From assembly GCA_030699255.1 (NCBI GenBank), contig JAUYJR010000057.1, positions 1-18,664 on the forward strand: DNA of 18,664 nucleotides, given 5' to 3'. Both the position numbers and the translations under genes were made by a program. Numbering within the stretch: position 1 is the first letter of the stretch; each line of letters starts with the position of its first letter. Positions 1-6,019 of the stretch are shown here, in pieces. The notes beneath the pieces are model-generated. The model saw only the letters and a program-made list of their open reading frames with translations, was not told where the DNA came from and searched no databases. This stretch comes from a bacterium. GTDB lineage: Bacteria; Patescibacteriota; Minisyncoccia; Minisyncoccales; UBA10102.

Positions 1-159
1 CCGCATAATACCTTTGCTCCACACCCCAATCCTGTGCTTATTGTTTGCACGCACGTGGTTTTCCTGGCCCGCGTACGGAAAGTAAAAATCGCGAACTTGT
101 CCCCGGGCGTCAAAACAGAGCAACATTCGCCCGTTTCCTAAAATAAAAGACTTGGGCAT
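1..159 (-). CDS. GH15 glucoamylase-like protein, N-terminal fragment
   Basis: The first 53 codons of a minus-strand gene are present and the rest lies beyond the left edge. The translation starts MPKSFILGNGRMLLCFD and continues with DFYFPYAGQENHV and HRIGVW. These match the N-terminal beta-sandwich region typical of bacterial and archaeal GH15 enzymes (glucoamylase, glucodextranase or trehalase-like), which begin with an LGNG.ML...D..G.VRDFYFPY.G.ENH pattern. The catalytic (alpha/alpha)6 barrel is outside the window, so substrate cannot be judged. The ATG lies one nucleotide after the stop of the upstream DUF5752-like gene, so it is almost certainly translated from the same mRNA as the GH57 enzyme and the glycosyltransferase. 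Inference: release of glucose from an alpha-glucan. Confidence 0.8.
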   Translation of the reverse strand, partial: MPKSFILGNGRMLLCFDARGQVRDFYFPYAGQENHVRANNKHRIGVWSKGIMR

Positions 160-160
160 A

Positions 161-457
161 CTAGGCGATATGTAAGGTGAGGAGGCGGGCTAGTCCGCGC
201 TTGGTGGCGCTCTTTCTCATCTTTTGAGCAAGCTCTTTGTTCTGTAACACTTGCTCAACCCATTGGGCAAAGTCATGCTTTTCTCCGTTTACATGGTGAG
301 TGAACTGTTCTTCAGAAAGCAGAGGAAGAGCGTCTCTCAACTCTCGCAAGCTCGCAACAACAGGGCCGTGGTGCATCCAGAAGCAGTGTTCGGGAAGCGA
401 GACCGAAGATGGTGCGTCTTGTGCGAGTTTTGGTTTTTTCATGAACATGGGAAACAT
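161..457 (-). CDS. DUF5752-like small protein in alpha-glucan operon
   Basis: This is a 98-residue protein with no signal peptide or membrane segment. The central part (FWMHHGPVVASLRELRDAL, then LLSEEQFTHHVN, then HDFAQWVEQVL and ELAQKMRK) resembles the DUF5752 family, whose members typically carry a short HV..EKNDF..WV segment and are often encoded beside glycosyltransferases and glycosidases. No biochemical function is established to my knowledge. The gene sits between GH57 and GH15 genes with one-nucleotide spacers on both sides, implying translational coupling and a role linked to glucan metabolism. ATG codons at residues 1, 4 and 6 make the exact start uncertain. The family assignment comes from remembered motif similarity, not from a search. 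Confidence 0.75.
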   Translation of the reverse strand: MFPMFMKKPKLAQDAPSSVSLPEHCFWMHHGPVVASLRELRDALPLLSEEQFTHHVNGEKHDFAQWVEQVLQNKELAQKMRKSATKRGLARLLTLHIA

Positions 458-458
458 G

Positions 459-1691
459 TTAAGAAGGAATTACCGATTTTGGCACGCACGTTTTCGACCT
501 TTCAGAAGCCTCTTGTAATCTCCACTCCATATCGCGCGTAACATTCATAAAGGCAATATATGCCTCATAGGGAGATTCATGGGCGTTAAAATATTTATGT
601 ACGTCTCCGTCAGCGAACCATTTTGTGCACATGTAGTAAAAGTGATCCGAAGTTTGCAGCCTTCTCCAGTCTTCCAGCAGGGCCGGATTGTTTGTTTTTC
701 GTACCGAGTCCTCCATTTTGTACAGGCGAGAGAAGGCGTCTTTCTGCATCTCGTTATCAAGCCAGGCTGAAAGGTCTCGCTCCGTGTCAGCCCAGGAGAG
801 AACATCCGGAATGTTCAAGGGAGCAACGGGCGAGAACCGTCTGAACGCCTCAGAGGGGGTGAGAAAGTTCACTTTGCGCAAAAGGAGCTCTTGAGGCAAC
901 TGTTTCATAAAAGAAAAGATGCCGGTCTCCTTCCACTGGTGCTCTCCAAATGTTTCGTAGTCCATAAAGAGGTTCACTACGTGTTCCTCTTGGGGAGTTT
1001 GAGATATCCAATTTGCAAACGTGGAAGCTTGCAGTGGCCAGGATGACCAGGATTGTTCCGAGAAGCGAAACGCAATGTCGTCGGACAGCCGGTAGTTTTT
1101 TAGGAGCAAGGGAATTGACGCTGTGGAGGAGTAGAGGTAGTTGGGACTTTGCCATCCCAGTACGCGATCCGCTCCTTCTGTTAGCATACCATGATATCCC
1201 AGTTGAGAAACCTCTTGAGCTAGGCTGTTGCTGTACATAAGCTCGGTGCCCCGGAATACGCGCGGTATTACGCCAAAGATGCGAGAGATCATTTCTTGGT
1301 GTAGAGCAACCTGTTCTCGGAACTCTTGGAGAGAAGAGAGAAAGGAAAACGAGTGGTGCGAGGTTTCAGCTAGCACCTCTACTCTTCCTGTTTTTACAAG
1401 CTCTCTGAATGAGTTGAGCACATGAGGTTGCCACCGCTCCAGCTGTTCAAGAAGAACTCCAGAGAAAGAGAACGAGAAGCATGTTTCAGGATACTTTCGA
1501 AGAGTCTCCAGAAGGAGGGCGTTCATAGGAAGGTAGCACTTACGGGATACCCGCTCAAGAATGTATTGGTTATCAGAAGAAGTTTGAGAAGTGTCTGAAA
1601 AGTAGTTGTGGTTTTTACCAATATCAAAAATCCGGTACCGGGAGAGGCGGAAGGGCTGGTGAACTTGAAAATAGAAGCAGACGGAAGGCAT
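459..1691 (-). CDS. Glycoside hydrolase family 57 (alpha-amylase-like)
   Basis: This 410-residue protein is a compact, probably cytoplasmic GH57 enzyme with no signal peptide. The GH57 conserved regions appear in order: FQVHQPFRL near the N-terminus (His-Gln-Pro), VLAETSHHSF (region 2), RVFRGTELMYSN (holding the Glu expected to be the nucleophile), LFMDYETFGEHQW (holding the Asp expected to be the acid/base), and a later PSEAF segment. The length and the FRGTEL and DYETFGEH forms resemble the short archaeal/CPR alpha-amylase group rather than the larger amylopullulanases or branching enzymes. Hydrolysis or transfer of alpha-1,4-glucan is likely; specificity cannot be read from sequence. It lies between a glycosyltransferase (100 nt upstream) and the DUF5752-like gene (1-nt gap). 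No Shine-Dalgarno is visible before the ATG. Confidence 0.9.
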   Translation of the reverse strand: MPSVCFYFQVHQPFRLSRYRIFDIGKNHNYFSDTSQTSSDNQYILERVSRKCYLPMNALLLETLRKYPETCFSFSFSGVLLEQLERWQPHVLNSFRELVKTGRVEVLAETSHHSFSFLSSLQEFREQVALHQEMISRIFGVIPRVFRGTELMYSNSLAQEVSQLGYHGMLTEGADRVLGWQSPNYLYSSTASIPLLLKNYRLSDDIAFRFSEQSWSSWPLQASTFANWISQTPQEEHVVNLFMDYETFGEHQWKETGIFSFMKQLPQELLLRKVNFLTPSEAFRRFSPVAPLNIPDVLSWADTERDLSAWLDNEMQKDAFSRLYKMEDSVRKTNNPALLEDWRRLQTSDHFYYMCTKWFADGDVHKYFNAHESPYEAYIAFMNVTRDMEWRLQEASERSKTCVPKSVIPS

Positions 1692-1779
1692 GATGAGGAA
1701 AAATCCAAATTACAAATGACAAACATCAACATTGTGGTATCGTTTCGCGATTAATCTCATTCCACTTCTCGTCAACTCC

Positions 1780-1851
1780 GAGCATATGCCTTCAGAAGAG
1801 ACCGCCATAAAATGCTTGCGCTTGCGAACGTCCTTCTGAAAGCATATGCTC
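1780..1851. repeat. 72-bp palindromic element overlapping the GT gene 3' end
   Basis: Left arm 1780-1798 (GAGCATATGCCTTCAGAAG) and right arm 1833-1851 (CTTCTGAAAGCATATGCTC) are complementary at 18 of 19 positions around a 34-nt centre. The right arm begins exactly on a codon boundary of the minus-strand glycosyltransferase gene, and the left arm continues past its TGA stop. No T-run follows either arm, so it is not a classical intrinsic terminator. It could protect the mRNA 3' side or be an inserted miniature palindromic repeat. Confidence 0.75.
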
Positions 1852-3000
1852 TATGTTGATTGAATGGTACGCGTTTATGCAATCCTGTGCGGCATTATTC
1901 CATGTGCGGGCAAGGGCGTTTTTTCTACCGTTTTGAGCCAGTTCCTTGTGCAGGGCGGGATACGAGAGAACAGACATAATGTTGTGAGCTATCTCTTCTA
2001 CATCCCAGAAGTCAACTTTAAGGGCGTGGGCGAGCACCTCGGACACTCCCGACTGTTTGGAGATAATAACGGGGGTGCCTGCCACAAGGGATTCTAATGG
2101 AACAATGCCAAAAGGTTCTGAGACGGACGGCATAACCGTTACAGTAGCTACCTCCATAATACTCCGTATTTCTTCATTGCTCAAAAAGCCGGTGAAGATA
2201 ACTCGTTGGGAGATGCCAAGGTCAATTGCCTGCCGTACAAGCTGAAGCTCCATATCGCCGGTGCCTGCAATAACAAACATGGTATTAGGATAGAACTCAA
2301 GAACTCGTTGAGCCGCCCGTAAAAAGTAATCAACCCCTTTTTGAAGGGTGAGGCGCCCCACAAACGCAACAAGAGGGGAATGTTCAGCAATACGGAGGGA
2401 GTCTGGCTGGGGAAAGCTCTTGACTTCTACCGCGTTGTGCACAACAGTTATGTTTTTGGGAGGAATTCCGTAATGTTTTACAATGAGCTGTTTTGTGTAG
2501 TTGCTTACGGCAATAACAAGGTCTGCTTCTTGCATGCCTTGTTGCTCAATGGCATACACATGTGAATTTACTCCCGTGCCTCCCGTTCGGTCAAATTCCG
2601 TTGCGTGAATGTGGGCAACCAGGGGTTTTCCCGTTTCCCGTTTTATTCTCATACCTGCTTCCAGCGTGAGCCAGTCGTGCGCGTGGATAATATCAAAGGA
2701 CTCGTTCTCTGCCAGTTCACTTACCCGCTTGGCAAATTCCCGTACCCGAGAGAAAAGGGAATTCAGGGCGGGGAGGGGAGCTGCGTGGGAAGGGAGGTAG
2801 GCAGATGGTGGAGTTACAGGAGAAGAGAAAGCTGAAATAATGCGAAGGGACTCTTTTCTGTTGTTGGGGAAAAATGGTAGTATAAAAGTAACGGAAAAAG
2901 ACTTGGAGAGAGCGGAGAGGAGTCCTCTGCACGCCACTCCCAACCCTCCGCTATGATGCGGAGACAGTTCCCACCCAAGCATAAGAATACGAGGAGTCAT
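1792..3000 (-). CDS. Glycosyltransferase, GT4/GT5 (glycogen synthase-like)
   Basis: This 402-residue GT-B fold glycosyltransferase starts MTPRILMLGWELSPHHSGGL. The GWE.SP...GGLG segment is the N-terminal nucleotide-sugar loop seen in glycogen/starch synthase-like and GT4 enzymes. IIHAHDW, FVGRLTLQKG and the retaining-enzyme EX7E motif (SEPFGIVPLES) follow. With GH57 and GH15 genes downstream, alpha-glucan synthesis is a reasonable inference, but sucrose- or trehalose-type GT4 chemistry cannot be excluded. The frame is open back to 3048, but a promoter (-35 at 3034-3039, -10 at 3011-3016) lies inside that extension and places the transcript start a few bases before the ATG at 3000. The last 19 residues and the TGA stop are encoded by a palindromic element at 1780-1851, so the normal C-terminus may have been replaced. 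Confidence 0.88.
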   Translation of the reverse strand: MTPRILMLGWELSPHHSGGLGVACRGLLSALSKSFSVTFILPFFPNNRKESLRIISAFSSPVTPPSAYLPSHAAPLPALNSLFSRVREFAKRVSELAENESFDIIHAHDWLTLEAGMRIKRETGKPLVAHIHATEFDRTGGTGVNSHVYAIEQQGMQEADLVIAVSNYTKQLIVKHYGIPPKNITVVHNAVEVKSFPQPDSLRIAEHSPLVAFVGRLTLQKGVDYFLRAAQRVLEFYPNTMFVIAGTGDMELQLVRQAIDLGISQRVIFTGFLSNEEIRSIMEVATVTVMPSVSEPFGIVPLESLVAGTPVIISKQSGVSEVLAHALKVDFWDVEEIAHNIMSVLSYPALHKELAQNGRKNALARTWNNAAQDCINAYHSINIEHMLSEGRSQAQAFYGGLF

Positions 3001-3010
3001 CTCTCTCAAT

Positions 3011-3039
3011 ACTATACCATCTTGAAAGAATTCCCGCAA
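3011..3039 (-). promoter_or_regulatory. Promoter of the alpha-glucan operon
   Basis: On the minus strand, -35 TTGCGG (3034-3039) and -10 TATAGT (3011-3016) are 17 bp apart. The -10 ends 10 nt before the ATG at 3000, so the predicted transcript starts 2-4 nt before the start codon (near-leaderless). This supports the shorter glycosyltransferase start. Confidence 0.6.
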
Positions 3040-3069
3040 CGCATACACAGCCTTTTAATAACTAACCAA

Positions 3070-3075
3070 TACTAT
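3070..3075 (+). promoter_or_regulatory. Putative -10 box of the small Cys/His protein gene
   Basis: TACTAT ends 9 nt before the ATG at 3085, the same spacing seen at other predicted leaderless genes here. No convincing -35 lies 17 bp upstream, so support is limited to the -10 and its position. It is divergent from the glycosyltransferase promoter. Confidence 0.35.
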
Positions 3076-3084
3076 GAAACAAGT

Positions 3085-3255
3085 ATGACGCACTATATTT
3101 GCACGGGTACAGACAAGGGAGTAAGTGATACGCCTGGCGTATGTGGAGGAGAAGGTTGCTCAAAAGAAGGTGAATCCCTGGAGGCGTGCGACTGTGCGGA
3201 CGGCAAGCACTATGGCCGTCAGATCCACAACCACAATGATGAAGAAGTGGGATAG
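3085..3255 (+). CDS. Small Cys/His-rich putative metal-binding protein
   Basis: This 56-residue protein starts MTHYICTGTDKGV. It has cysteines at about 6, 20, 25, 35 and 37 and histidines at 3, 42, 50 and 52, arranged as PGVCGGEGC, then EACDCADGKH, and ending IHNHNDEE. Clustered Cys and His in such a short acidic protein suggest a metal-binding knuckle. I recall similar unnamed small proteins with a C.CxDGxH ending in CPR genomes, but I cannot verify this. The gene is convergent with the zinc/manganese importer operon across a shared hairpin (3281-3305) and divergent from the glycosyltransferase. A -10 box 9 nt upstream supports this start over the longer open frame reaching back to 2953. The role (metal storage, chaperone or structural zinc) is inference. 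Confidence 0.7.
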   Translation: MTHYICTGTDKGVSDTPGVCGGEGCSKEGESLEACDCADGKHYGRQIHNHNDEEVG

Positions 3256-3280
3256 AACAAAGTTTAGTTCCGGTAAGCTT

Positions 3281-3305
3281 TTGGGCTAAAACGGTTTTAG
3301 CCCAA
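3281..3305. terminator. Bidirectional hairpin between the small gene and znuB
   Basis: TTGGGCTAAAA, loop CGG, TTTTAGCCCAA form a perfect 11-bp stem with a 3-nt loop. It lies between two converging genes, and the TAA stop of the minus-strand permease (3297-3299) is inside the stem. The plus side is followed by a T-rich CTTTGGTTTGG and the minus side by AAGCTT, so it is a plausible but weak two-way terminator. Confidence 0.65.
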
Positions 3306-4100
3306 CTTTGGTTTGGCAAAGAGACTCAAGAGAAAGAGGAGAAGGGCTATAAGCACAATCATTCCTCCAGAAGCAACGCTGAGATAGTAGGAGAGGAAGA
3401 GTCCCGCAATAACAGAAGTGAGAGAAAAGACAATGGAGAGGAGTGTGGTGCGGAAGAAACTCTGGCGAAACTGCAAGGCGGTGATAACGGGAATTACAAG
3501 GAGAGCTCCAATGAGGAGAGCTCCCACAATGCGCATGGAGAGGGAAACGGTAATGGCGGCCAAAATAACCAGCGCCATATTGAGCAGTTTGGAGGGAACT
3601 CCTTGCGCTTCCGCCAGCTCTTCATCAAGCGAGACAAAGAGGAGGTGGCGATAGAGGAGGGTAATGCTCAAGAAAACGGCAACCCCAAACCAGAAAATGA
3701 GCGCGAGATCGCTCTGGGTAACGGTGGTGATGCTTCCAAAAAGGTAGCTGAATATGTTCATACTAAAGCCCTGTGTCATGCTCATGAGCACCACGGCTCC
3801 CGCAAGGGATCCCGAAAGAAAAAGGGCCAAGAGAGCCTCTCCAAATATCTTTCGTGTTCTACGCAGGTGCTCAATAATGAGGGCTGCGGTAATAGAGATA
3901 CCGAGCGCTACTAAAATGGGGCTGAGTCCAAGGGCTAATCCAATAGCCACTCCAAACAGAGAGACGTGTGCCAGCGTGTCTGCCATGAGGGCGTACCTTC
4001 GCACCACCAGAAACATACCAATGAGAGGGGCAATAGCTCCAATGATGATGCCCGCCATAAACGCGCGGATCATAAATTCGTACTGAAATATCTCAAGCAT
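3297..4100 (-). CDS. znuB: Metal ABC transporter permease (Zn/Mn, ABC-3 family)
   Basis: This 267-residue polytopic membrane protein is the permease of a zinc or manganese importer. The start MLEIFQYEFMIRAFMAGIIIGAIAPLIG, then VVRRYALMADTLAHVSLFGVAIG, is the characteristic ABC-3 permease pattern (ZnuB, MntB, AdcB, TroC): the RRxALxxDxLxHxSLxGVAxG segment includes the region contacting the ATPase. Seven to nine hydrophobic helices follow, with almost no loops, ending AKPKLG. The frame is open to 4226, but family alignment and an 8-nt overlap with the ATPase stop favour the ATG at 4100. It is the last gene of the operon before the hairpin at 3281-3305. Zinc versus manganese cannot be decided from the permease. 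Confidence 0.9.
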   Translation of the reverse strand: MLEIFQYEFMIRAFMAGIIIGAIAPLIGMFLVVRRYALMADTLAHVSLFGVAIGLALGLSPILVALGISITAALIIEHLRRTRKIFGEALLALFLSGSLAGAVVLMSMTQGFSMNIFSYLFGSITTVTQSDLALIFWFGVAVFLSITLLYRHLLFVSLDEELAEAQGVPSKLLNMALVILAAITVSLSMRIVGALLIGALLVIPVITALQFRQSFFRTTLLSIVFSLTSVIAGLFLSYYLSVASGGMIVLIALLLFLLSLFAKPKLG

Positions 4101-4773
4101 GGTGGTGATGATTTTTATGCAAGCTTTGGAGAAATTCTTTTGAGGGTCCCGAGAAGACGAGTTTGCGGTTAATTGAGAGAACGGATGAGGTTTCTTTTGC
4201 AATAACATCCATGTCGTGGGAAACAAAAAGAATGGTGAGTCCGTGCGTTTTGTTGAGATCTTTAATGAACGCGTAGAAACGCTCTTGTGATTCCGCGTCT
4301 ACGCCTGCTGTGGGTTCATCAAGAATGAGAATATCGGGCTGAGAGGCTAAGGCTCTTGCAATAAAGACGCGCTGACGTTCTCCTCCGGACAGGTCTCCAA
4401 TGAGCCTGCTTTTTAATGAAGGGATTCCGGCAATAGTGAGGGCAATATCAATATACTCTTTACTCTTTGCTCCCATGGCAACAATTTCTCCTACGGTGGC
4501 GGGAAAGCGCGCGGCAGATTGGGCAATGTGCTGGGGAACATATCCTACGCGAGACCTTGCCTTTGCATGAGAGCTCTGCTGTCCAAATATGGAAGAAGTA
4601 CCCGAATGAGGTTTGAGAATACCTAGGATAATTTTTATGAGTGTGGTTTTGCCGCTTCCATTGGGGCCAATAATGCCAACGTACTCGCCGGGAGAAACGC
4701 AAAAAGAGACATCTTCCAAAATGTGGGTGTCTCCGTGCCAGAAGTTTATGTTGTCTGCTTTAATTGCTTCCAT
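4093..4773 (-). CDS. znuC: Metal ABC transporter ATP-binding protein
   Basis: This 226-residue ATPase of the zinc/manganese importer shows Walker A GPNGSGKT (about 36-43), a Q-loop in YVPQ (about 81), signature LSGGERQ (about 128-134), Walker B ILILDEP (about 148-154) and an H-loop in FVSHDMD. It ends in a histidine cluster (HKNHHHHA), whose codons overlap the permease start, so the His run could be a metal-sensing tail or simply a consequence of the overlap. A TTG precedes the ATG at 4773, which is the better start. The operon order is znuA, a 230-nt spacer holding a structured repeat, then this gene, then znuB. The spacer may set different expression of the binding protein and the membrane components. 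Confidence 0.92.
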   Translation of the reverse strand: MEAIKADNINFWHGDTHILEDVSFCVSPGEYVGIIGPNGSGKTTLIKIILGILKPHSGTSSIFGQQSSHAKARSRVGYVPQHIAQSAARFPATVGEIVAMGAKSKEYIDIALTIAGIPSLKSRLIGDLSGGERQRVFIARALASQPDILILDEPTAGVDAESQERFYAFIKDLNKTHGLTILFVSHDMDVIAKETSSVLSINRKLVFSGPSKEFLQSLHKNHHHHA

Positions 4774-4810
4774 CAAGAGAAAATAGACTAATATGTGGTT
4801 ATCGTTTCGA

Positions 4811-4938
4811 GTGCCGTTCTCGGGAACCGACCATCAAAATCCCTGCGAGATTTTGGGGTCTGCGCTCTCAAGCGTTTGTCCTCGCTATCGCTCGGAACCG
4901 TGCCAAACGCTTTCCGAGAGCTTCCCGAAGAACGGCAC
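4811..4938. repeat. Structured repeat element, copy A (three-way-junction fold)
   Basis: The outer stem pairs 4811-4826 with 4922-4938 (16 bp, one bulged A). It encloses hairpin 1 (4835-4841 with 4849-4855) and hairpin 2: CTCTC 4865-4869 with GAGAG 4916-4920, then an asymmetric loop AA/TTTCC, then GCGTTTG 4872-4878 with CAAACGC 4904-4910. It sits inside the znu transcript between znuA and znuC. Copy B at 10278-10417 has the same layout with different stem sequences. Shared words on the plus strand are TGCGCTCTCAA, TGCCAAA and TTTCCGAGAGCTTCC. The strand of any RNA is unresolved. Confidence 0.8.
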
Positions 4939-5005
4939 ATCTTCACTTCTCTGGAAAAATTATCTCTGACGCGGTTTGTGTTCTATACTCCACGTTCTAC
5001 ATATT

Positions 5006-5890
5006 CTACTCGCATTGCAGGGCTTCACGCAACTCTTGTAGGTTTTGCCTCATGAGAGAGAAGTAGGTTTCTCCTCTTTGCTGTTCTTGAGGGGAGAGGT
5101 TTTCAAGGGGGTGGAGGAGGCGTGTTGTGATGTTAGCCTCTCTTGCAATAGTTTCGGCAATACGGGGAGAGGCCTGTTCTTCAAAGAATACAACAGAGAT
5201 GCCGTGGTTTTTTGCAAGGTCAGCTAATGCGGCAATTTTCTGAGGAGAGGGCTCTGCTTCCGGAGAGAGTCCCGCAACCGAGTGAAATACAAGCCGGTAA
5301 CGGTCTTGGAGATATCCAAACGCATCGTGCATGACAATTGCGTCTCTCATGTTGCAGGTAGAGAGTTGGACCCCGTACTCTTTATGGAGCAAGTCCAAAG
5401 CGGAGAAAGCGCGCATGGCATTGTTGTGGTATGCCTGCTCGTTTGCTGGATCCATGAAAGTGAGCTGTTCTTCTACTACTTGAACGTATTCTTTCATAAG
5501 GAGGGGATCTAGCCAGAAGTGAGGATCTTCCAGATTGGGGAAGCGATTAATCATGATGGCAACGGGGATGCCACGTCTTTGCAGATCGGGGAGGAGTCGT
5601 TCCGCCCAAGGATCCAATCCACCTCCATTTACAAGAAAGAGATTGGACTGCATGATGTTTGTAACATCTTGTGGAGTGGGCTCGTAGTGGTGAGCCTCAG
5701 CTCCCGGGGGAGTAATGGAAATAACTCGCGCGTGCTCTCCTGCAATTTCTTGCGCCGCAAATGCTAGGGGGTAGAATGTTGCCGTGATCGTAATGCCCTC
5801 ACGTTCTTCTTGAGTTGGAAGCAGAAATAATGTAATAGCTCCGGCAAGAAGAGTAACACAGAGAATGGTAAAGAGGGTGGAGTACTTCAT
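5006..5890 (-). CDS. znuA: Zn/Mn-binding lipoprotein-like substrate-binding protein
   Basis: This 294-residue cluster 9 (ZnuA/TroA-type) metal-binding protein delivers Zn2+ or Mn2+ to the permease. Residues 1-25 (MKYSTLFTILCVTLLAGAIT...) form a signal/anchor helix without a lipobox, so it is probably membrane-tethered or secreted. Candidate ligands are His67/68 (AHHYEP), His124 (DPHFWLDP) and His188 (VMHDAFGYL). The usual aspartate of the C-terminal D-P-L motif is His260 here (LLHPLENLS), which would give an all-His site. The His-rich loop of proteobacterial ZnuA is absent. The open frame extends to 6163 antisense to ftsZ, but a consensus promoter (5899-5928) places the transcript start next to the ATG at 5890. 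A palindrome in the promoter spacer suggests metal-dependent repression. Confidence 0.9.
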   Translation of the reverse strand: MKYSTLFTILCVTLLAGAITLFLLPTQEEREGITITATFYPLAFAAQEIAGEHARVISITPPGAEAHHYEPTPQDVTNIMQSNLFLVNGGGLDPWAERLLPDLQRRGIPVAIMINRFPNLEDPHFWLDPLLMKEYVQVVEEQLTFMDPANEQAYHNNAMRAFSALDLLHKEYGVQLSTCNMRDAIVMHDAFGYLQDRYRLVFHSVAGLSPEAEPSPQKIAALADLAKNHGISVVFFEEQASPRIAETIAREANITTRLLHPLENLSPQEQQRGETYFSLMRQNLQELREALQCE

Positions 5891-5898
5891 GTAGGGAC

Positions 5899-5928
5899 AT
5901 CTTAATGCAACATTGTTGCGTTTGTCAA
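5899..5928 (-). promoter_or_regulatory. znuA operon promoter
   Basis: On the minus strand, a perfect -35 TTGACA (5923-5928) is 18 bp from -10 TAAGAT (5899-5904). The -10 ends 8 nt before the ATG at 5890, which predicts a leaderless mRNA. No Shine-Dalgarno is present. Confidence 0.75.
5907..5919. promoter_or_regulatory. Palindromic putative operator in the znuA promoter
   Basis: GCAACATTGTTGC is a perfect 5-3-5 palindrome between the -35 and -10 of znuA. Flanking AA/TT extends the symmetry. The position would block RNA polymerase if bound, as expected for a Zur/Fur-, DtxR- or AdcR-type metal repressor. The cognate regulator is not in this window, and the site does not exactly match a box I know. 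Confidence 0.55.
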
Positions 5929-5931
5929 GAA

Positions 5932-5971
5932 CTTGGCTTGTCCAAGGTGTGGATAACTTGGACAGGCCAAG
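5932..5971. promoter_or_regulatory. Inverted repeat enclosing a perfect DnaA box
   Basis: Arms CTTGGCTTGTCCAAG (5932-5946) and CTTGGACAGGCCAAG (5957-5971) are complementary at 14 of 15 positions. The 10-nt loop contains TGTGGATAA (5948-5956), the reverse complement of the consensus DnaA box TTATCCACA. It lies between the -35 boxes of divergent znuA and ftsZ, 11 bp before the ftsZ -35. Confidence 0.6.
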
Positions 5972-5982
5972 GATGGTGTTGG

Positions 5983-6011
5983 TTGACCGTAATATTGTTT
6001 CCTTGTACACT
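5983..6011 (+). promoter_or_regulatory. ftsZ promoter
   Basis: -35 TTGACC (5983-5988), a 17-bp spacer and -10 TACACT (6006-6011). The -10 ends 8 nt before the ATG at 6020, so the mRNA is predicted to be leaderless. Confidence 0.7.
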
Positions 6012-6019
6012 GCAGGTAT

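Noticed and set aside
850..1155. 100-residue open frame inside the GH57 gene
   Set aside because: It is an out-of-frame shadow on the same strand as GH57, which has a full set of conserved motifs in the main frame.
4764..5066. Plus-strand open frames across the znuA-znuC spacer
   Set aside because: They run through structured element A and antisense to znuA and znuC ends. Composition follows the hairpins and there is no protein family resemblance.
5948..5956. DnaA box as evidence of a replication origin
   Set aside because: Only one box, no cluster, no AT-rich unwinding region and no dnaA/dnaN nearby. A regulatory site is more likely.
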